From a virus, in the IMG/VR virus record IMGVR_UViG_3300048813_000063, positions 1-39,818 of that record: a stretch of DNA of 39,818 nucleotides; one strand, given 5' to 3'. Numbering within the stretch: position 1 is the first letter of the stretch; every line of letters begins with the position of its first letter. Shown piece after piece: positions 30,944 through 38,978 of this stretch. A model generated the notes under the pieces. That model worked only from the letters and a program-made list of their open reading frames with translations, did no database searches and was not told the origin of the DNA. Made by a program: the position numbers and the translations under genes.

Positions 30944-32119
30944 TCAGGTCGCCGCGAGGCGGGCCTTCAGCGCGGTTGCGCGGGCCAGTTGCGCGGCCTT
31001 CTCCCCGTCCGGCGCATCAGGGTCGGTGTTCGGCGCGGTCGAGCTGATCGGGTCCGCCGCGTCCAGCGCGTCAACCACACCGCCCAGCAGGTCGATCGCC
31101 TTCGAGTGCTGCGAGACCGCCTCCGTGATAAACGCCTTCGAGGTGCGCAGGCATTTGTGCGCGACGCGGATCGCGTCCTCGTGGCCCACCGGCAAGTCGT
31201 CGTCGGGGTCGCTGGCTTCCTTCCGGCGCGGCAGCAGCCGGCGCAACAGGCCAGCCAGGCGCTTCGCTTCCTCCGGGTCCAAGTCCAGTTCAGTGCCGGC
31301 ATGGATCGAGCACTCCGAGGGGTCTTTCATCCCGCACTCTTCGTCGGCGCTGCGGCCGCAGTTGCCGACAATCGCGCCGCCGGCCGTGGGATCGGTTTCA
31401 TCCGCTCCGCCGGAGCGATGCGCGTTCGTGGGCTTCCCCGCCGTTCGGCGAGGTGTCGGTCGCGTCATAGTCGGTTCCTTTGCTGCCCTGCGCAGACGTT
31501 CCAATTCGGCACGCGGCAGGCTCGCCTTGCCGTCGCCGTCGAGCGTGCGCTCCGCCCATTCCACCAACGGCCGCGTGTCGATGCCCTTGCGGCGCGCCTC
31601 TTGCAGCGCGTTCGGGTTCGCCGGTACCGGGCAGACGCTGATTTCGAGAAGGGCTTGTTCAAGAAAGTCGATGCCGAATCCGCGCTCCGGGTCGTTCTCG
31701 ACAAATGCGTAGCGGGTCGGCAGGAAGCCGACGCTGACCGCGCGCAGGAACTTGCCCAGCACCAGCCGATAGATCGTGTCGGCAAACGCATAGGTCTCAG
31801 GCGGCGCAAACTCGATGTCGCCCAGCAGACGGTCGCCCTCGACGCCGACGTTGCGCGCGCCGCCGATCGGCGGGGCGGAACTGTCGTGCGCCCACAGCGC
31901 CACCGGGTTTGCCAGGAAGTCGGTGAGGTCCCAGCCCGCCGCAGCGATCGTATCGTTCATGCGATCGACGCTGTTGTCCGAGAAGCAGAACCGCAGCGTC
32001 CGCTCCGCGCCGTCCACCGGCAGCGGCTGCGCCACGCTGACCCTGTAGACGCCCCCAACGGGCTTGCGCTTCGCTCGCAGTTCCCCGCGGAATTGGTCGG
32101 CGCTCATCAGCACAGTCAT
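30944..32119 (-). CDS. Prohead protease (HK97 gp4-like, S78) with long C-terminal extension
   Basis: A 391-residue protein whose first 200 residues are the U35/S78 protease: LRFCFSDNSVDRMNDTIAAAGWDLTDFLANPVALWAHDSS contains the catalytic His78, and LGKFLRAVSVGFLP the catalytic Ser129. It cleaves the capsid delta domain during maturation. The start used has GGAGG upstream, seven bases after the terminase stop. The 190-residue C-terminal extension is unusual: it contains a Cys cluster (NCG, EECG, SECSIH near 245-270) that could bind a metal, an acidic helix (LDPEEAKRLAGLLRRLL) and a basic segment. It may serve as scaffold. The portal gene usually found before this one is absent. Confidence 0.88.
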   Translation of the reverse strand: MTVLMSADQFRGELRAKRKPVGGVYRVSVAQPLPVDGAERTLRFCFSDNSVDRMNDTIAAAGWDLTDFLANPVALWAHDSSAPPIGGARNVGVEGDRLLGDIEFAPPETYAFADTIYRLVLGKFLRAVSVGFLPTRYAFVENDPERGFGIDFLEQALLEISVCPVPANPNALQEARRKGIDTRPLVEWAERTLDGDGKASLPRAELERLRRAAKEPTMTRPTPRRTAGKPTNAHRSGGADETDPTAGGAIVGNCGRSADEECGMKDPSECSIHAGTELDLDPEEAKRLAGLLRRLLPRRKEASDPDDDLPVGHEDAIRVAHKCLRTSKAFITEAVSQHSKAIDLLGGVVDALDAADPISSTAPNTDPDAPDGEKAAQLARATALKARLAAT

Positions 32120-32126
32120 GGAATCA

Positions 32127-33845
32127 TTAGCCTCCGACAATTAACAAGCCGCGGCCATCGGCGTAAATGCCCGACTCCTCCGCCATCGAGCGGCCCACCG
32201 CCATGATCACCGCGACGATCGGATCGATGCGCTCGATCGAGCGTTCCTTGTCCGGCTTCACGTTGCCGGCGGGGTCAGTTCGGATCGACACATTCGAGGC
32301 GCACCAGTCGGCCACCGGATCGGCGCCGTGCTGCAGTTCGCGCGCCAGCACCTTGCGCATGAATTCCGCTGCCGCCGGCCCCATGCTGAGGAAACCCTGG
32401 CCGAACTCGACCAGGTTCATGCCCTCGTCGGCGAGGTTGCGGATGATCTCACCGGCGAACGTGCGGTCGAACGCCAGCTCTTCGATGTTGTAGACTGCGG
32501 ACAATTCGAGGATCGCCGCCTCGACAAACTTGAAATCGGTCGTGTTGCCTTCGGTCGCGATCAGGTGGCCTTGGTCGCGCCAGACCAGGTAGGGCGCGCG
32601 GTCCCGCCTCGATCGCTCTTCGATGTTGTCGGCCGGGCACCAATGGCGCCACAGCACTTTCCAACGCTCGCCGTCACTCAGCGGCGGGAACAGCAGCGCC
32701 AGCGACGACAGGTCGTTGATCCGCGCCAGGTCAAGCCCGGCGAAACACCTGCGCCCCCGTAGCGCCTCGGCGTCGATCGGCTCGGCCCCGTCCGCCCAGA
32801 CCTCCATCGGAATCCAGCGCACGAGCTGCTGCGTCCACTGGTTGAGCCGCAAGCGCCGGATGGAGTTCTGCCGCGACGGCATCTCCAGCGCGAGCGCCAC
32901 CTCGGCGCGCAGGTCCTCCATTTGCAGCACCGAACCGAGCGAGGGGTTCGCCTTGCGCCATGCCAGTTCGTCTTGCCAGTCGTCGCCCTCGTCGACGGTC
33001 GCGATGAAGGCGAACCATCGGTCGGCGGTCACCTGCGGAATGACCCCGTCCAGGATTTTCACCGAAAAGTCCCAGTGCAGGTAACAGACTGACGTGCGGC
33101 TTACCCCCGCCGTGGTCGTCTCGTACATCAACGGCTGAAGCCGCGCGCCCATGCCGGTGTCGAGTTTCTCGATCACGCCGGCATCGGGATGCTCGTGCAG
33201 CTCGTCCACCAGCGCGACGAAGACGTTCAAGCCGTCCATCTTCGACGTGTCGGCCGAGAGCGGCCGGAACCACGATGCCGTGGAAAGCACCGCGAGGTTG
33301 TTCGTCGTCTTCACGATCCGGCGGCGCAGCGCGGGCGAACCGGCCCGCATGCGCTCGGCCTCGGAGAACACGATCCGGGCCTGCTCGCGCGTCGTCGCGG
33401 CCGAGTAGATTTCCGCGCCCGGCTCGTTTTCGTCGATCAGCGCCTTCAAGCCGATGCCGGCCTCGATGGTCGATTTGCCGTTCTTCCGCGCCGTGGACAC
33501 GAACGCCGTGCGAAACCGCCTGACCTCGATCTTCTTGTCCGGCAGCCAGAGCTTCCAGCCGAAGATCGAGCCGACGACAAACTGTTCCCAATCCAGCAGA
33601 TCGAATGGCTTCCCGGCATACTGCCCCTTGCTGTGGCGCAGGACGGCCGGGAAGAAGTCGATCGCGCGCTGGGCGGTGGCGCGGTCCCAGCGCAAGTCGC
33701 GCGCCGGGCCGTCAACCAGATCGCGCAGGTGGCGCTCGCAGGCGAGGCGAACCAGGCGCCCCGTGACGAGCTGGTTGCCGACAACCGCCCTGGCATACGC
33801 CTCTACCGGGTCCTGCGGCTCCGCCGGCCGCTTACGCCCTGCCAC
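32127..33845 (-). CDS. Terminase large subunit (HK97-type)
   Basis: The 572-residue protein is the packaging motor and nuclease. The N-terminal ATPase shows LVRLACERHLRDL, FELLDWEQF-like segment (KPFDLLDWEQFVVGSIFGW), the Walker A variant STARKNGKST (about 117-126) and Walker B VFVALVDELHEH (about 207-219). The nuclease half opens with AGLDLARINDLSSLALLF, carrying the first catalytic Asp, and ends with ERIDPIVAVIMAVGRSM. The frame extends upstream to 33887; GTG 33845 was preferred because family members start near here. The C-terminal end (YADGRGLLIVGG) is the family's usual end, so the gene is complete. Confidence 0.93.
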   Translation of the reverse strand: MAGRKRPAEPQDPVEAYARAVVGNQLVTGRLVRLACERHLRDLVDGPARDLRWDRATAQRAIDFFPAVLRHSKGQYAGKPFDLLDWEQFVVGSIFGWKLWLPDKKIEVRRFRTAFVSTARKNGKSTIEAGIGLKALIDENEPGAEIYSAATTREQARIVFSEAERMRAGSPALRRRIVKTTNNLAVLSTASWFRPLSADTSKMDGLNVFVALVDELHEHPDAGVIEKLDTGMGARLQPLMYETTTAGVSRTSVCYLHWDFSVKILDGVIPQVTADRWFAFIATVDEGDDWQDELAWRKANPSLGSVLQMEDLRAEVALALEMPSRQNSIRRLRLNQWTQQLVRWIPMEVWADGAEPIDAEALRGRRCFAGLDLARINDLSSLALLFPPLSDGERWKVLWRHWCPADNIEERSRRDRAPYLVWRDQGHLIATEGNTTDFKFVEAAILELSAVYNIEELAFDRTFAGEIIRNLADEGMNLVEFGQGFLSMGPAAAEFMRKVLARELQHGADPVADWCASNVSIRTDPAGNVKPDKERSIERIDPIVAVIMAVGRSMAEESGIYADGRGLLIVGG

Positions 33846-34296
33846 GCAAGAAGTCTTCGGCCGCGTCGGCGTCTCCCGGCGCGTCACCCGCCTTGATACG
33901 CGAGCGCGCTGAACCCGACAGGCCGATTTGCTCCGACATCTGGCGCACCTGGTCGAGCGCCTTGTTGGCGATCGAGAGATAGGGCGACTGCATCGGGAAA
34001 CCGTTCGCTGCCTTGATGATAAGGCCGGTGGTCACGAGTTGCCGCTCCGCCTCGACATACCGCGCCCAGGCTTGGCAGTAGCCGGCGATGACAGCGCGAT
34101 CGAGCTTGGCGATCAGGCCCACCTCGGCCAGCAGCAGCGTGATGCGGCGCCACTCCGCCAGCGCCTCGTCTTTCAGAATCTCAGGCGGGTCCGGGATCAC
34201 CGTCCGCGGCTTCGCCTCGTGTTCGTTGAGCGGTCGGTGTCCGGGGTTGCCGGTGACCAGCTTCAAGACCGTGGCCTTCGGCTTAGCCCCGCGCAT
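33832..34296 (-). CDS. Terminase small subunit (P27 family)
   Basis: A 154-residue protein opening MRGAKPKATVLKLVTGNPGHRPLNEHEAKP, the hallmark of P27-type small terminases (xLxxGNPGxRPLN). The helical part IPDPPEILKDEALAEWRRITLLLAEVGLIAKLDRAVIAGYCQAWARYVEAE and SPYLSIANKALDQVRQMSEQIGLSGSARSRI is also standard. It binds the packaging site. GGAGG lies six bases upstream of its ATG. Its stop lies inside the large-subunit start, and its start overlaps the ParB-domain gene's end. Confidence 0.93.
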   Translation of the reverse strand: MRGAKPKATVLKLVTGNPGHRPLNEHEAKPRTVIPDPPEILKDEALAEWRRITLLLAEVGLIAKLDRAVIAGYCQAWARYVEAERQLVTTGLIIKAANGFPMQSPYLSIANKALDQVRQMSEQIGLSGSARSRIKAGDAPGDADAAEDFLRGRA

Positions 34297-34978
34297 CGGC
34301 TTCCTCCGTGTCGGTAGCCCCGCGCGCTGCCTCTTCCTCGGCGAGCGCTTTCCCAGCCAGCTCGGCCATCATCCTCAGCGCGACGGCGGTGTTGTGGACG
34401 CCGGTCGAGTGCTTCACCGCGAGCAATCCCTGAAAAAACCGATCGAAGTCCGCATAGGCCCCGACCAGGCGGGTGATCGCGGCCTTGGATTTGGCGATCT
34501 TGTCCAGCCACCCCATGAAGATCGCCGCGTCGGCCGGCAGAAAGGAGATTTGCAGCTCCTCATAGAAGGGATTGCCGACGCGCAGCACAGAGGTATCGAG
34601 GTCCTCGACCTTGAACGCATCGTCGGTCAGGCCGGAATACTCCTTCCAGCCGAAACTCAGCTCCGCATAGAGCGACTGCAAGATGTTCGGATCGTCCTCG
34701 CCGACGACGGCGTTGTGCGCCAGTTGCAGCGCGACGAATTGCTCTCGGGTCAGCGGCGTCAGGATTTCCATGACATCCGCTTCCTCAATGCCCGCCTTCA
34801 TCGCCGCCGGCACGCGATGGTTGCCCGACGCCACCAGCAGCTTGCCGTCCACATGGCCGACCAGCGGAACGCTGGTGAGACAGCCATCCGCCTTGATGTT
34901 CGCGACCAGCCGGGCGAAGGTCGCCCCCCTCATAAACCGGGCGTTCTTTTCAAGCAGCGTCAGGTCGGCGAGCCGCAT
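34283..34978 (-). CDS. ParB/Srx-fold domain protein, probable partner in phage DNA modification
   Basis: A 231-residue protein opening MRLADLTLLEKNARFM, with DGCLTSVPLVGHVDGKLLVASGNHRVPAAMKAGI at about 25-60, which is the ParB/sulfiredoxin N-terminal domain (NxR, then S/GNHRxxA). Its remaining 170 residues are helical (EQFVALQLAHNAVVGEDDPNILQSLYAELSF) and unlike chromosomal ParB. Genes of this type often accompany Mom-like or base-modifying genes in phages; here the partner overlaps it upstream by 29 bases. Proposed roles for such domains include nucleotide kinase or nuclease activity; none can be chosen from sequence. An upstream ATG at 35062 would add 28 residues. It sits just before the terminase genes. 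Confidence 0.82.
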   Translation of the reverse strand: MRLADLTLLEKNARFMRGATFARLVANIKADGCLTSVPLVGHVDGKLLVASGNHRVPAAMKAGIEEADVMEILTPLTREQFVALQLAHNAVVGEDDPNILQSLYAELSFGWKEYSGLTDDAFKVEDLDTSVLRVGNPFYEELQISFLPADAAIFMGWLDKIAKSKAAITRLVGAYADFDRFFQGLLAVKHSTGVHNTAVALRMMAELAGKALAEEEAARGATDTEEADARG

Positions 34979-36278
34979 CCGTGTGACGCGCGTTTGCAAC
35001 GAACCGTTGGAACCACTCGGTGTAGATTTCTCCGGGAGTTTGGCGTCTGATCTTGCTGCCATAGTTCAATATCCCAGGGCCACGGCCCAACAATTCGAAG
35101 ATGCCGCGGTACTTCATGGACACCGGCCTCGACGTGAAGGCCGTGGTCATCACTGAGTCGATCCGCTGCACCAGCCTGATCGCCATGCGGTCAGTGATCG
35201 TCGCCGAGGTCGCCAGCATGGCGATCAGCTTCGACACCCGGCTCCGCGGCGACAGCGCAAAATCGGACAGCAGGTAAAGGAGGTCCCCGCCCCACTTGTC
35301 GCGGGAGTAGATGAAGCCGCCGGCCAGGTGGCCGTCGATCATCACCAGGAAGTTCGCGAGGCCGGCGGTGTGCGTGATCCCCTTCGCCAGATAGATGTCC
35401 TTCAGGAAGTTCATCTGCGCCGACGTTGCGGTGACGATCTCCACCTTCGACGCCGGGGTCAGCGCCGCCGGATCGAGCTTGGTGTAGCGGAACGGTTCGG
35501 ATCGATGCAGCGCGCGCCGCACTGAGCTGGCAGACCTGTCCGCGAAGGTAAAGACCGGCTTGTTCGACTCCCCGCGATAGACGGTCACCGGCTCATGTCG
35601 TTCGAGCGTGTGGTCGGTCAGCACGCAATACCGCACCCGCATCGCGTCCAGCTCATCCAGCCACGCCTCCAGCGCGGCAGGGTCCCAGACACCGTAGGAC
35701 GGCCGTGGCCAGTCGGTGTTTTGATCCACGAAGCGATACAGCCGCTCATACCCGTTCTTGTAGGTAGGCGGGAATGCGGCGACCCCGCCCCCGACCTCGG
35801 CGGCTCGCTTCGCCTGCTCCCGAAAGTCGCCGGGATGGAAGCTCGCGATGTGCAGCCCTTCGAGGAAGGCTTCGAGCCGCTTCCAGACCGGCGCCAGAAA
35901 CTCGACAAACCGTTCCTCGTAGTGCGCAAAGTGCGCCTGGGCATAAGGGTTGGTGCCCTTGTATTTCGCCATCTCTAGCGCGACCTCGACCGCCGCGGCG
36001 CGCGCTGTGAAGGGTTGGCCGGCGATCAGCGGCTCAATGAAGGCGAGGCGACCCTTGAATGCGATCGGGAACTCGGCGCCGGTGGCGAGGGCACCCAGCG
36101 AGCAGGACAGCAGCGAGACATCGTTCGAATGAACGGCGACGGTCGGGTGAACGTCCCGCACCGCGCGGTCGAACCGGAACGACCCGGAGCATCCGACGAA
36201 GACCTGGCGCCAATCGGTGAACGGAACAGAGCGCGTGATCTGCTCGACAGCAGGGCGCGGAACAGCTCCGACGAACAT
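34950..36278 (-). CDS. Mom-like DNA-modification protein with N-terminal methyltransferase-like domain
   Basis: The 442-residue protein has two parts. Residues 20-230 look like a D12/Dam-type methyltransferase relic: VFVGCSGSF (28-33), HSNDVSLLS (50-58) and FPPTYKNGYERLY (169-181), where a DPPY would be expected. Residues 290-400 resemble Mom-like acetyltransferases of the family annotated in phages as putative antirestriction adenine methyltransferase/Mom: LYLLSDFALSPRSRVSKLIAMLATSATI and FTSRPVSMKYRGIFELLGR. Mu Mom modifies adenines to a carbamoylmethyl form and blocks host restriction. It is the first gene of the late block. The fused form is a recognised phage family, but its exact base product is not known to me. 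Confidence 0.8.
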   Translation of the reverse strand: MFVGAVPRPAVEQITRSVPFTDWRQVFVGCSGSFRFDRAVRDVHPTVAVHSNDVSLLSCSLGALATGAEFPIAFKGRLAFIEPLIAGQPFTARAAAVEVALEMAKYKGTNPYAQAHFAHYEERFVEFLAPVWKRLEAFLEGLHIASFHPGDFREQAKRAAEVGGGVAAFPPTYKNGYERLYRFVDQNTDWPRPSYGVWDPAALEAWLDELDAMRVRYCVLTDHTLERHEPVTVYRGESNKPVFTFADRSASSVRRALHRSEPFRYTKLDPAALTPASKVEIVTATSAQMNFLKDIYLAKGITHTAGLANFLVMIDGHLAGGFIYSRDKWGGDLLYLLSDFALSPRSRVSKLIAMLATSATITDRMAIRLVQRIDSVMTTAFTSRPVSMKYRGIFELLGRGPGILNYGSKIRRQTPGEIYTEWFQRFVANARHTDAARRPDAA

Positions 36279-36387
36279 GGGCTAGACGCCCACTGCAACG
36301 TCAATGGAATCATGCTGGATTAGACTTAGAAGTTCGTCAAAGACGTAGGAAATAACTGCAACTTTCAGTGTCATTCGTGACCGGCCT

Positions 36388-36402
36388 GTGCTAGGATAGC
36401 AC
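36388..36402. promoter_or_regulatory. Palindromic operator candidate in the divergent intergenic region
   Basis: GTGCTA-GGA-TAGCAC is a perfect 6-base inverted repeat with a 3-base centre, about 35 bases before the plus-strand gene at 36437. Its centre forms TAGGAT, a possible -10 hexamer, so a bound repressor would block transcription. No clear -35 is visible at 17 bases. No repressor gene is in the window. Confidence 0.45.
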
Positions 36403-36436
36403 CGTCTAAAACGGCTTTCGCGAAGGGACGATTTCC

Positions 36437-37042
36437 ATGCCGGCGCTGCCTCTCATCAAAACTGCGTCGTGGGCAACCAAACTCCCTGACGATCATCTGC
36501 GCGTCGGCATTTCGCGTGGCACGCCGCGCCGGCTGCCGGCCGGTTACCGCGTCTTCCGCTCGCTCGCACCAGGGCCTTGGTTCAACAGCGTCGGGATCGA
36601 GGAGTACTACCGCCTTTATCGAACCGAGATCCTCGGGCGTCTCGACCCCAGGCTCGTGGCCGACGCACTGCTTGGCCTCGCCGGCGGCCGGGTTCCGGTC
36701 CTGCTCTGCTACGAACAGCCGATCCCCGGCCAGTGGTGTCACCGCGCGATGGCGGCGGAATGGCTCGCCGAGGCCCTCGGCGTAACCGTGCCGGAGTTCG
36801 GGTTTGAGGCGCTGCCGCAGCACGAGCATCCCCTGATGCCCCCGCAGCTTCGGCGCGTCATCGCCTCGACCGCCACGCCTGACGTTGGACCCTTCACCGG
36901 CCGCACAGCGACGATCGCCGGCGAGTTGCACCGCGTGGTCGGACCCGACCCCGAGAAGCCCGGCATGGCAATCATCGCCGCCGGTGACAGACAATTCTCC
37001 ACCGGCATCGAGACCCTGCGCCGCCAGTTCGGCAAACCGTGA
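36437..37042 (+). CDS. DUF488 family protein
   Basis: A 201-residue protein with RVGISRGTPRRLPAGYRVFRSLAPGPWFN, YYRLYRTEILGRLDPRLVADAL and VPVLLCYEQPIPGQWCHRAMAAEWLAEALG. The LLCYE...WCHR motif is the core of the DUF488 family, small proteins of unknown function often found in phages and near defence or repair genes. Cys114 and Cys123-His124 are the conserved residues. The ATG at 36437 has AAGGGA about nine bases upstream. The C-terminal 60 residues are unrecognised. Its stop overlaps a possible tiny downstream gene by four bases. Confidence 0.8.
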   Translation: MPALPLIKTASWATKLPDDHLRVGISRGTPRRLPAGYRVFRSLAPGPWFNSVGIEEYYRLYRTEILGRLDPRLVADALLGLAGGRVPVLLCYEQPIPGQWCHRAMAAEWLAEALGVTVPEFGFEALPQHEHPLMPPQLRRVIASTATPDVGPFTGRTATIAGELHRVVGPDPEKPGMAIIAAGDRQFSTGIETLRRQFGKP

Positions 37043-37167
37043 TCCCGACCCTCGCACGGCGCCATCTTTCTGCACTGCGCGCCGCGCGCTTGGAGCGGCT
37101 ACGGGAACTGCACCCGCCCAGGAGTTGGTGCTCCCGGTCAACTAATTGTCGCCGCAAATCGAAGTAA
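37039..37167 (+). CDS. Possible small Arg-rich protein
   Basis: A 42-codon frame starts at a GTG sharing GTGA with the previous stop and runs VIPTLARRHLSALRAARLERLRELHPPRS. The helix-like Arg/Leu spacing and the coupled start suggest a real small gene, but there is no family match and it is too short to be sure. Confidence 0.35.
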   Translation: MIPTLARRHLSALRAARLERLRELHPPRSWCSRSTNCRRKSK

Positions 37168-37169
37168 CG

Positions 37170-37199
37170 GCGCGACTATTCTAGTACAGTCGCGCTTTA
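37170..37199 (+). terminator. Hairpin followed by TTTAT, terminator-like
   Basis: GCGCGACT (37170-37177) pairs with AGTCGCGC (37188-37195) across a ten-base AT-rich loop, followed by TTTAT. It lies after the DUF488 unit and just before the next promoter. It could end that transcript, though the T tract is short, or be an operator. Confidence 0.5.
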
Positions 37200-37202
37200 T
37201 AG

Positions 37203-37242
37203 TTGTTCCGTGTGTGTAATAGTGGTATAAGATACTCACTAA
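37203..37242 (+). promoter_or_regulatory. Sigma70-like promoter, early unit 1
   Basis: TTGTTC (37203-37208), 17 bases, TATAAG (37226-37231). The bases from the -10 through the probable start (TATAAGATACTCACTAA, 37226-37242) recur exactly before the gene at 39460. It would drive the block starting at 37266. Confidence 0.65.
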
Positions 37243-37265
37243 AACACTACCACGGAGCGGCCCAC

Positions 37266-37742
37266 ATGGCCTTGCAACTCACCAACGAAAACCAGGGCGC
37301 GATCACCAGCCCGAACGGCAGCGGCTTCTACACAACCGTGTGGGTCAACTGCCGCAACGGCTTCACTGACGCCGACCTCGTTACCGGCAAATCCCACCGA
37401 ACCGAAGCCGGCGCATGGCGCTGGGCCAGGCAGCAAATCGGCCTCCCGGCCGCACCCCTCCCGCCGAAAGCGACAGCAGCAGAGGCCGCGATGGACCGCG
37501 ACCTAGCCGAAGCCGCAACGCTTCTCCCGCCGGGCATGACGATTGACCGCTGCCGGCACGAGAGCGTCACCGCTACCTCGCTCTGGATATTCGATGCTGA
37601 CGGCAAGCAGATCGCCAGCATCTCCCGCCACCTGTCGGACTGGAAGGCGAACCGGATGGAGCGCGGCACGCCCACGTCGCAACGCTTCACCCCGACGCTG
37701 GCCGCGGCGATCGCGCACGTCACCGAGGAACGCAGGCCATGA
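37266..37742 (+). CDS. Hypothetical early phage protein
   Basis: The 158-residue protein starts MALQLTNENQGAITSPNGS; the ATG at 37266 has GGAG about eight bases upstream, so a longer upstream frame is not used. It has three parts: a polar N-terminal part with two Trp-bearing strands, a Pro/Ala linker (PAAPLPPKATAAEAA) and a C-terminal half with SLWIFDADGKQIASISRHLSDWKANRM. No family recognised. It is the first gene of a tightly spaced plus-strand operon, overlapping the next gene by four bases. Confidence 0.7.
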   Translation: MALQLTNENQGAITSPNGSGFYTTVWVNCRNGFTDADLVTGKSHRTEAGAWRWARQQIGLPAAPLPPKATAAEAAMDRDLAEAATLLPPGMTIDRCRHESVTATSLWIFDADGKQIASISRHLSDWKANRMERGTPTSQRFTPTLAAAIAHVTEERRP

Positions 37743-37960
37743 CCAGCGAGACGATCACCGCCATCCGGTGCAGCGACGGCTACACGCTGCACCTGCCCCC
37801 GCACGCGGTAGCGGGCCGCATCTACTGCGCCAACGCCAATCCGACGCTGCGCCCGCACCGGCTGCGCACCATGGCCCAGGACATGGCGCTGCTGGAACTG
37901 CAAGGCGTCGTCACGACGCGCGCGGCCTGCACCGACTGGATTCTCACCACCGAAGCCTGA
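37739..37960 (+). CDS. Small hypothetical early protein
   Basis: A 73-residue protein, MTSETITAIRCSDGYTLHLPPHAVAGRIY, ending in a helix (MAQDMALLELQGVVTTRAACTDWIL). It starts at ATGA overlapping the previous stop, with GAGGAA upstream. Two Cys residues are present. No function can be given. Confidence 0.65.
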   Translation: MTSETITAIRCSDGYTLHLPPHAVAGRIYCANANPTLRPHRLRTMAQDMALLELQGVVTTRAACTDWILTTEA

Positions 37961-37990
37961 CCCCTCACCCTGCCACGGAGGTTACCACCC

Positions 37991-38794
37991 ATGTCTGACA
38001 CCACCAGGACCGCCGGCCGCACCCAAGCGGAACGGCGCGCCGATCGCCAGGACCGGATCGACGGCAGAGCCGATCGCCTCCGGGACGAGGCCTCCGCGCA
38101 ACTCCGCCGCGCAGACCAAATCTCCGAGCGGTTCGCCGGAGGCCAACCCATCCTGGTTGGCCACCACTCCGAGCGCGGCGCACGGCGCGATCATGCGAGG
38201 ATGGACACCGCGATGCGCAAAGGTGTCGCTCTCAGCCGCGAGGCCGCGGCGGTCGCATCTGTCACGCCGTCAACCGCCGTGCTGGCGACCGACTCAGACG
38301 GCCCCGAGATCATGCAGGCCCGCATCGAGAAGGCGTTGACGCTCCAGGCCCGCATGAAGGCGGCCAATGTCGCCGCCCGCAAAGGCGACCGCGTTGCGCT
38401 CGCGGCGCAGGGCTTCGACCCTCCCCAGATCGAGGAACTGCTCACCCCGCAATGGGGCAACGGCCGCGGCCCGATAGGCTTCCCCAGCTACGCGCTGTCG
38501 AACAACAGCGCCAACATCCGACGCATGCGCGAGCGGCTGGCGGAACTGCGACGCGCCCAGACGATGACACCCACAGAGCGCACCGTCGGCGACGTGCGGG
38601 TGGTCGAAGACCCCGAGGCCATGCGGATCAGGCTGCACTTTCCCGGCAAGCCGACGCCGGCGGTGATCGCCACGCTCAAGTCCAACGGATTCCGCTGGGC
38701 ACCGTCCGAGCGTGCTTGGCAGCGGCAACTGACCCCGGCCGGCCGTATGGGCGCCGATTTGGTGCTCGGTTTCATCAAGATGTCGGGAGGCTGA
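37991..38794 (+). CDS. DUF3560 domain protein
   Basis: The 267-residue product starts MSDTTRTAGRTQAERRADRQDRID; the coiled basic N-terminus (RADRLRDEASAQLRRADQI) and GQPILVGHHSERGARRDHARMDTAMRKGV are the hallmark of DUF3560 proteins found in plasmids and phages. Its C-terminal part (residues 195-265) carries VEDPEAMRIRLHFPGKPTPAVIATLKSNGFRWAPSERAWQRQL, typical of the same family. Function unknown; often near replication or conjugation genes. GGAGG lies nine bases upstream of the ATG. Confidence 0.82.
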   Translation: MSDTTRTAGRTQAERRADRQDRIDGRADRLRDEASAQLRRADQISERFAGGQPILVGHHSERGARRDHARMDTAMRKGVALSREAAAVASVTPSTAVLATDSDGPEIMQARIEKALTLQARMKAANVAARKGDRVALAAQGFDPPQIEELLTPQWGNGRGPIGFPSYALSNNSANIRRMRERLAELRRAQTMTPTERTVGDVRVVEDPEAMRIRLHFPGKPTPAVIATLKSNGFRWAPSERAWQRQLTPAGRMGADLVLGFIKMSGG

Positions 38795-38795
38795 C

Positions 38796-38975
38796 ATGGC
38801 GAAGAAAGCGCAAATCCCCCTCACCGAGCGGCAGGCGACCGCACTGTCTCGCCTGCTCTACGACAGGCTCTACGGAAAGCCCCCAAAGGGGAAGCCGCGA
38901 AACCAGCGCGGGAAGCCCCGAATCTATCGCGACATCCTCGACATGCTCGACCAAGCGGTTTTCCTGGAGGAATGA
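38796..38975 (+). CDS. Small basic hypothetical protein
   Basis: A 59-residue protein starting MAKKAQIPLTERQATALSRLLYDRLYG, then a basic loop KPPKGKPRNQRGKPRIYRD, and an acidic helix DMLDQAVFLEE. The ATG has GGGAGG five bases upstream, directly after the DUF3560 gene, and GGAGG at its end serves the next gene. The helix-basic loop-helix layout suggests nucleic-acid contact, but no family is recognised. Confidence 0.6.
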   Translation: MAKKAQIPLTERQATALSRLLYDRLYGKPPKGKPRNQRGKPRIYRDILDMLDQAVFLEE

Positions 38976-38978
38976 ACC

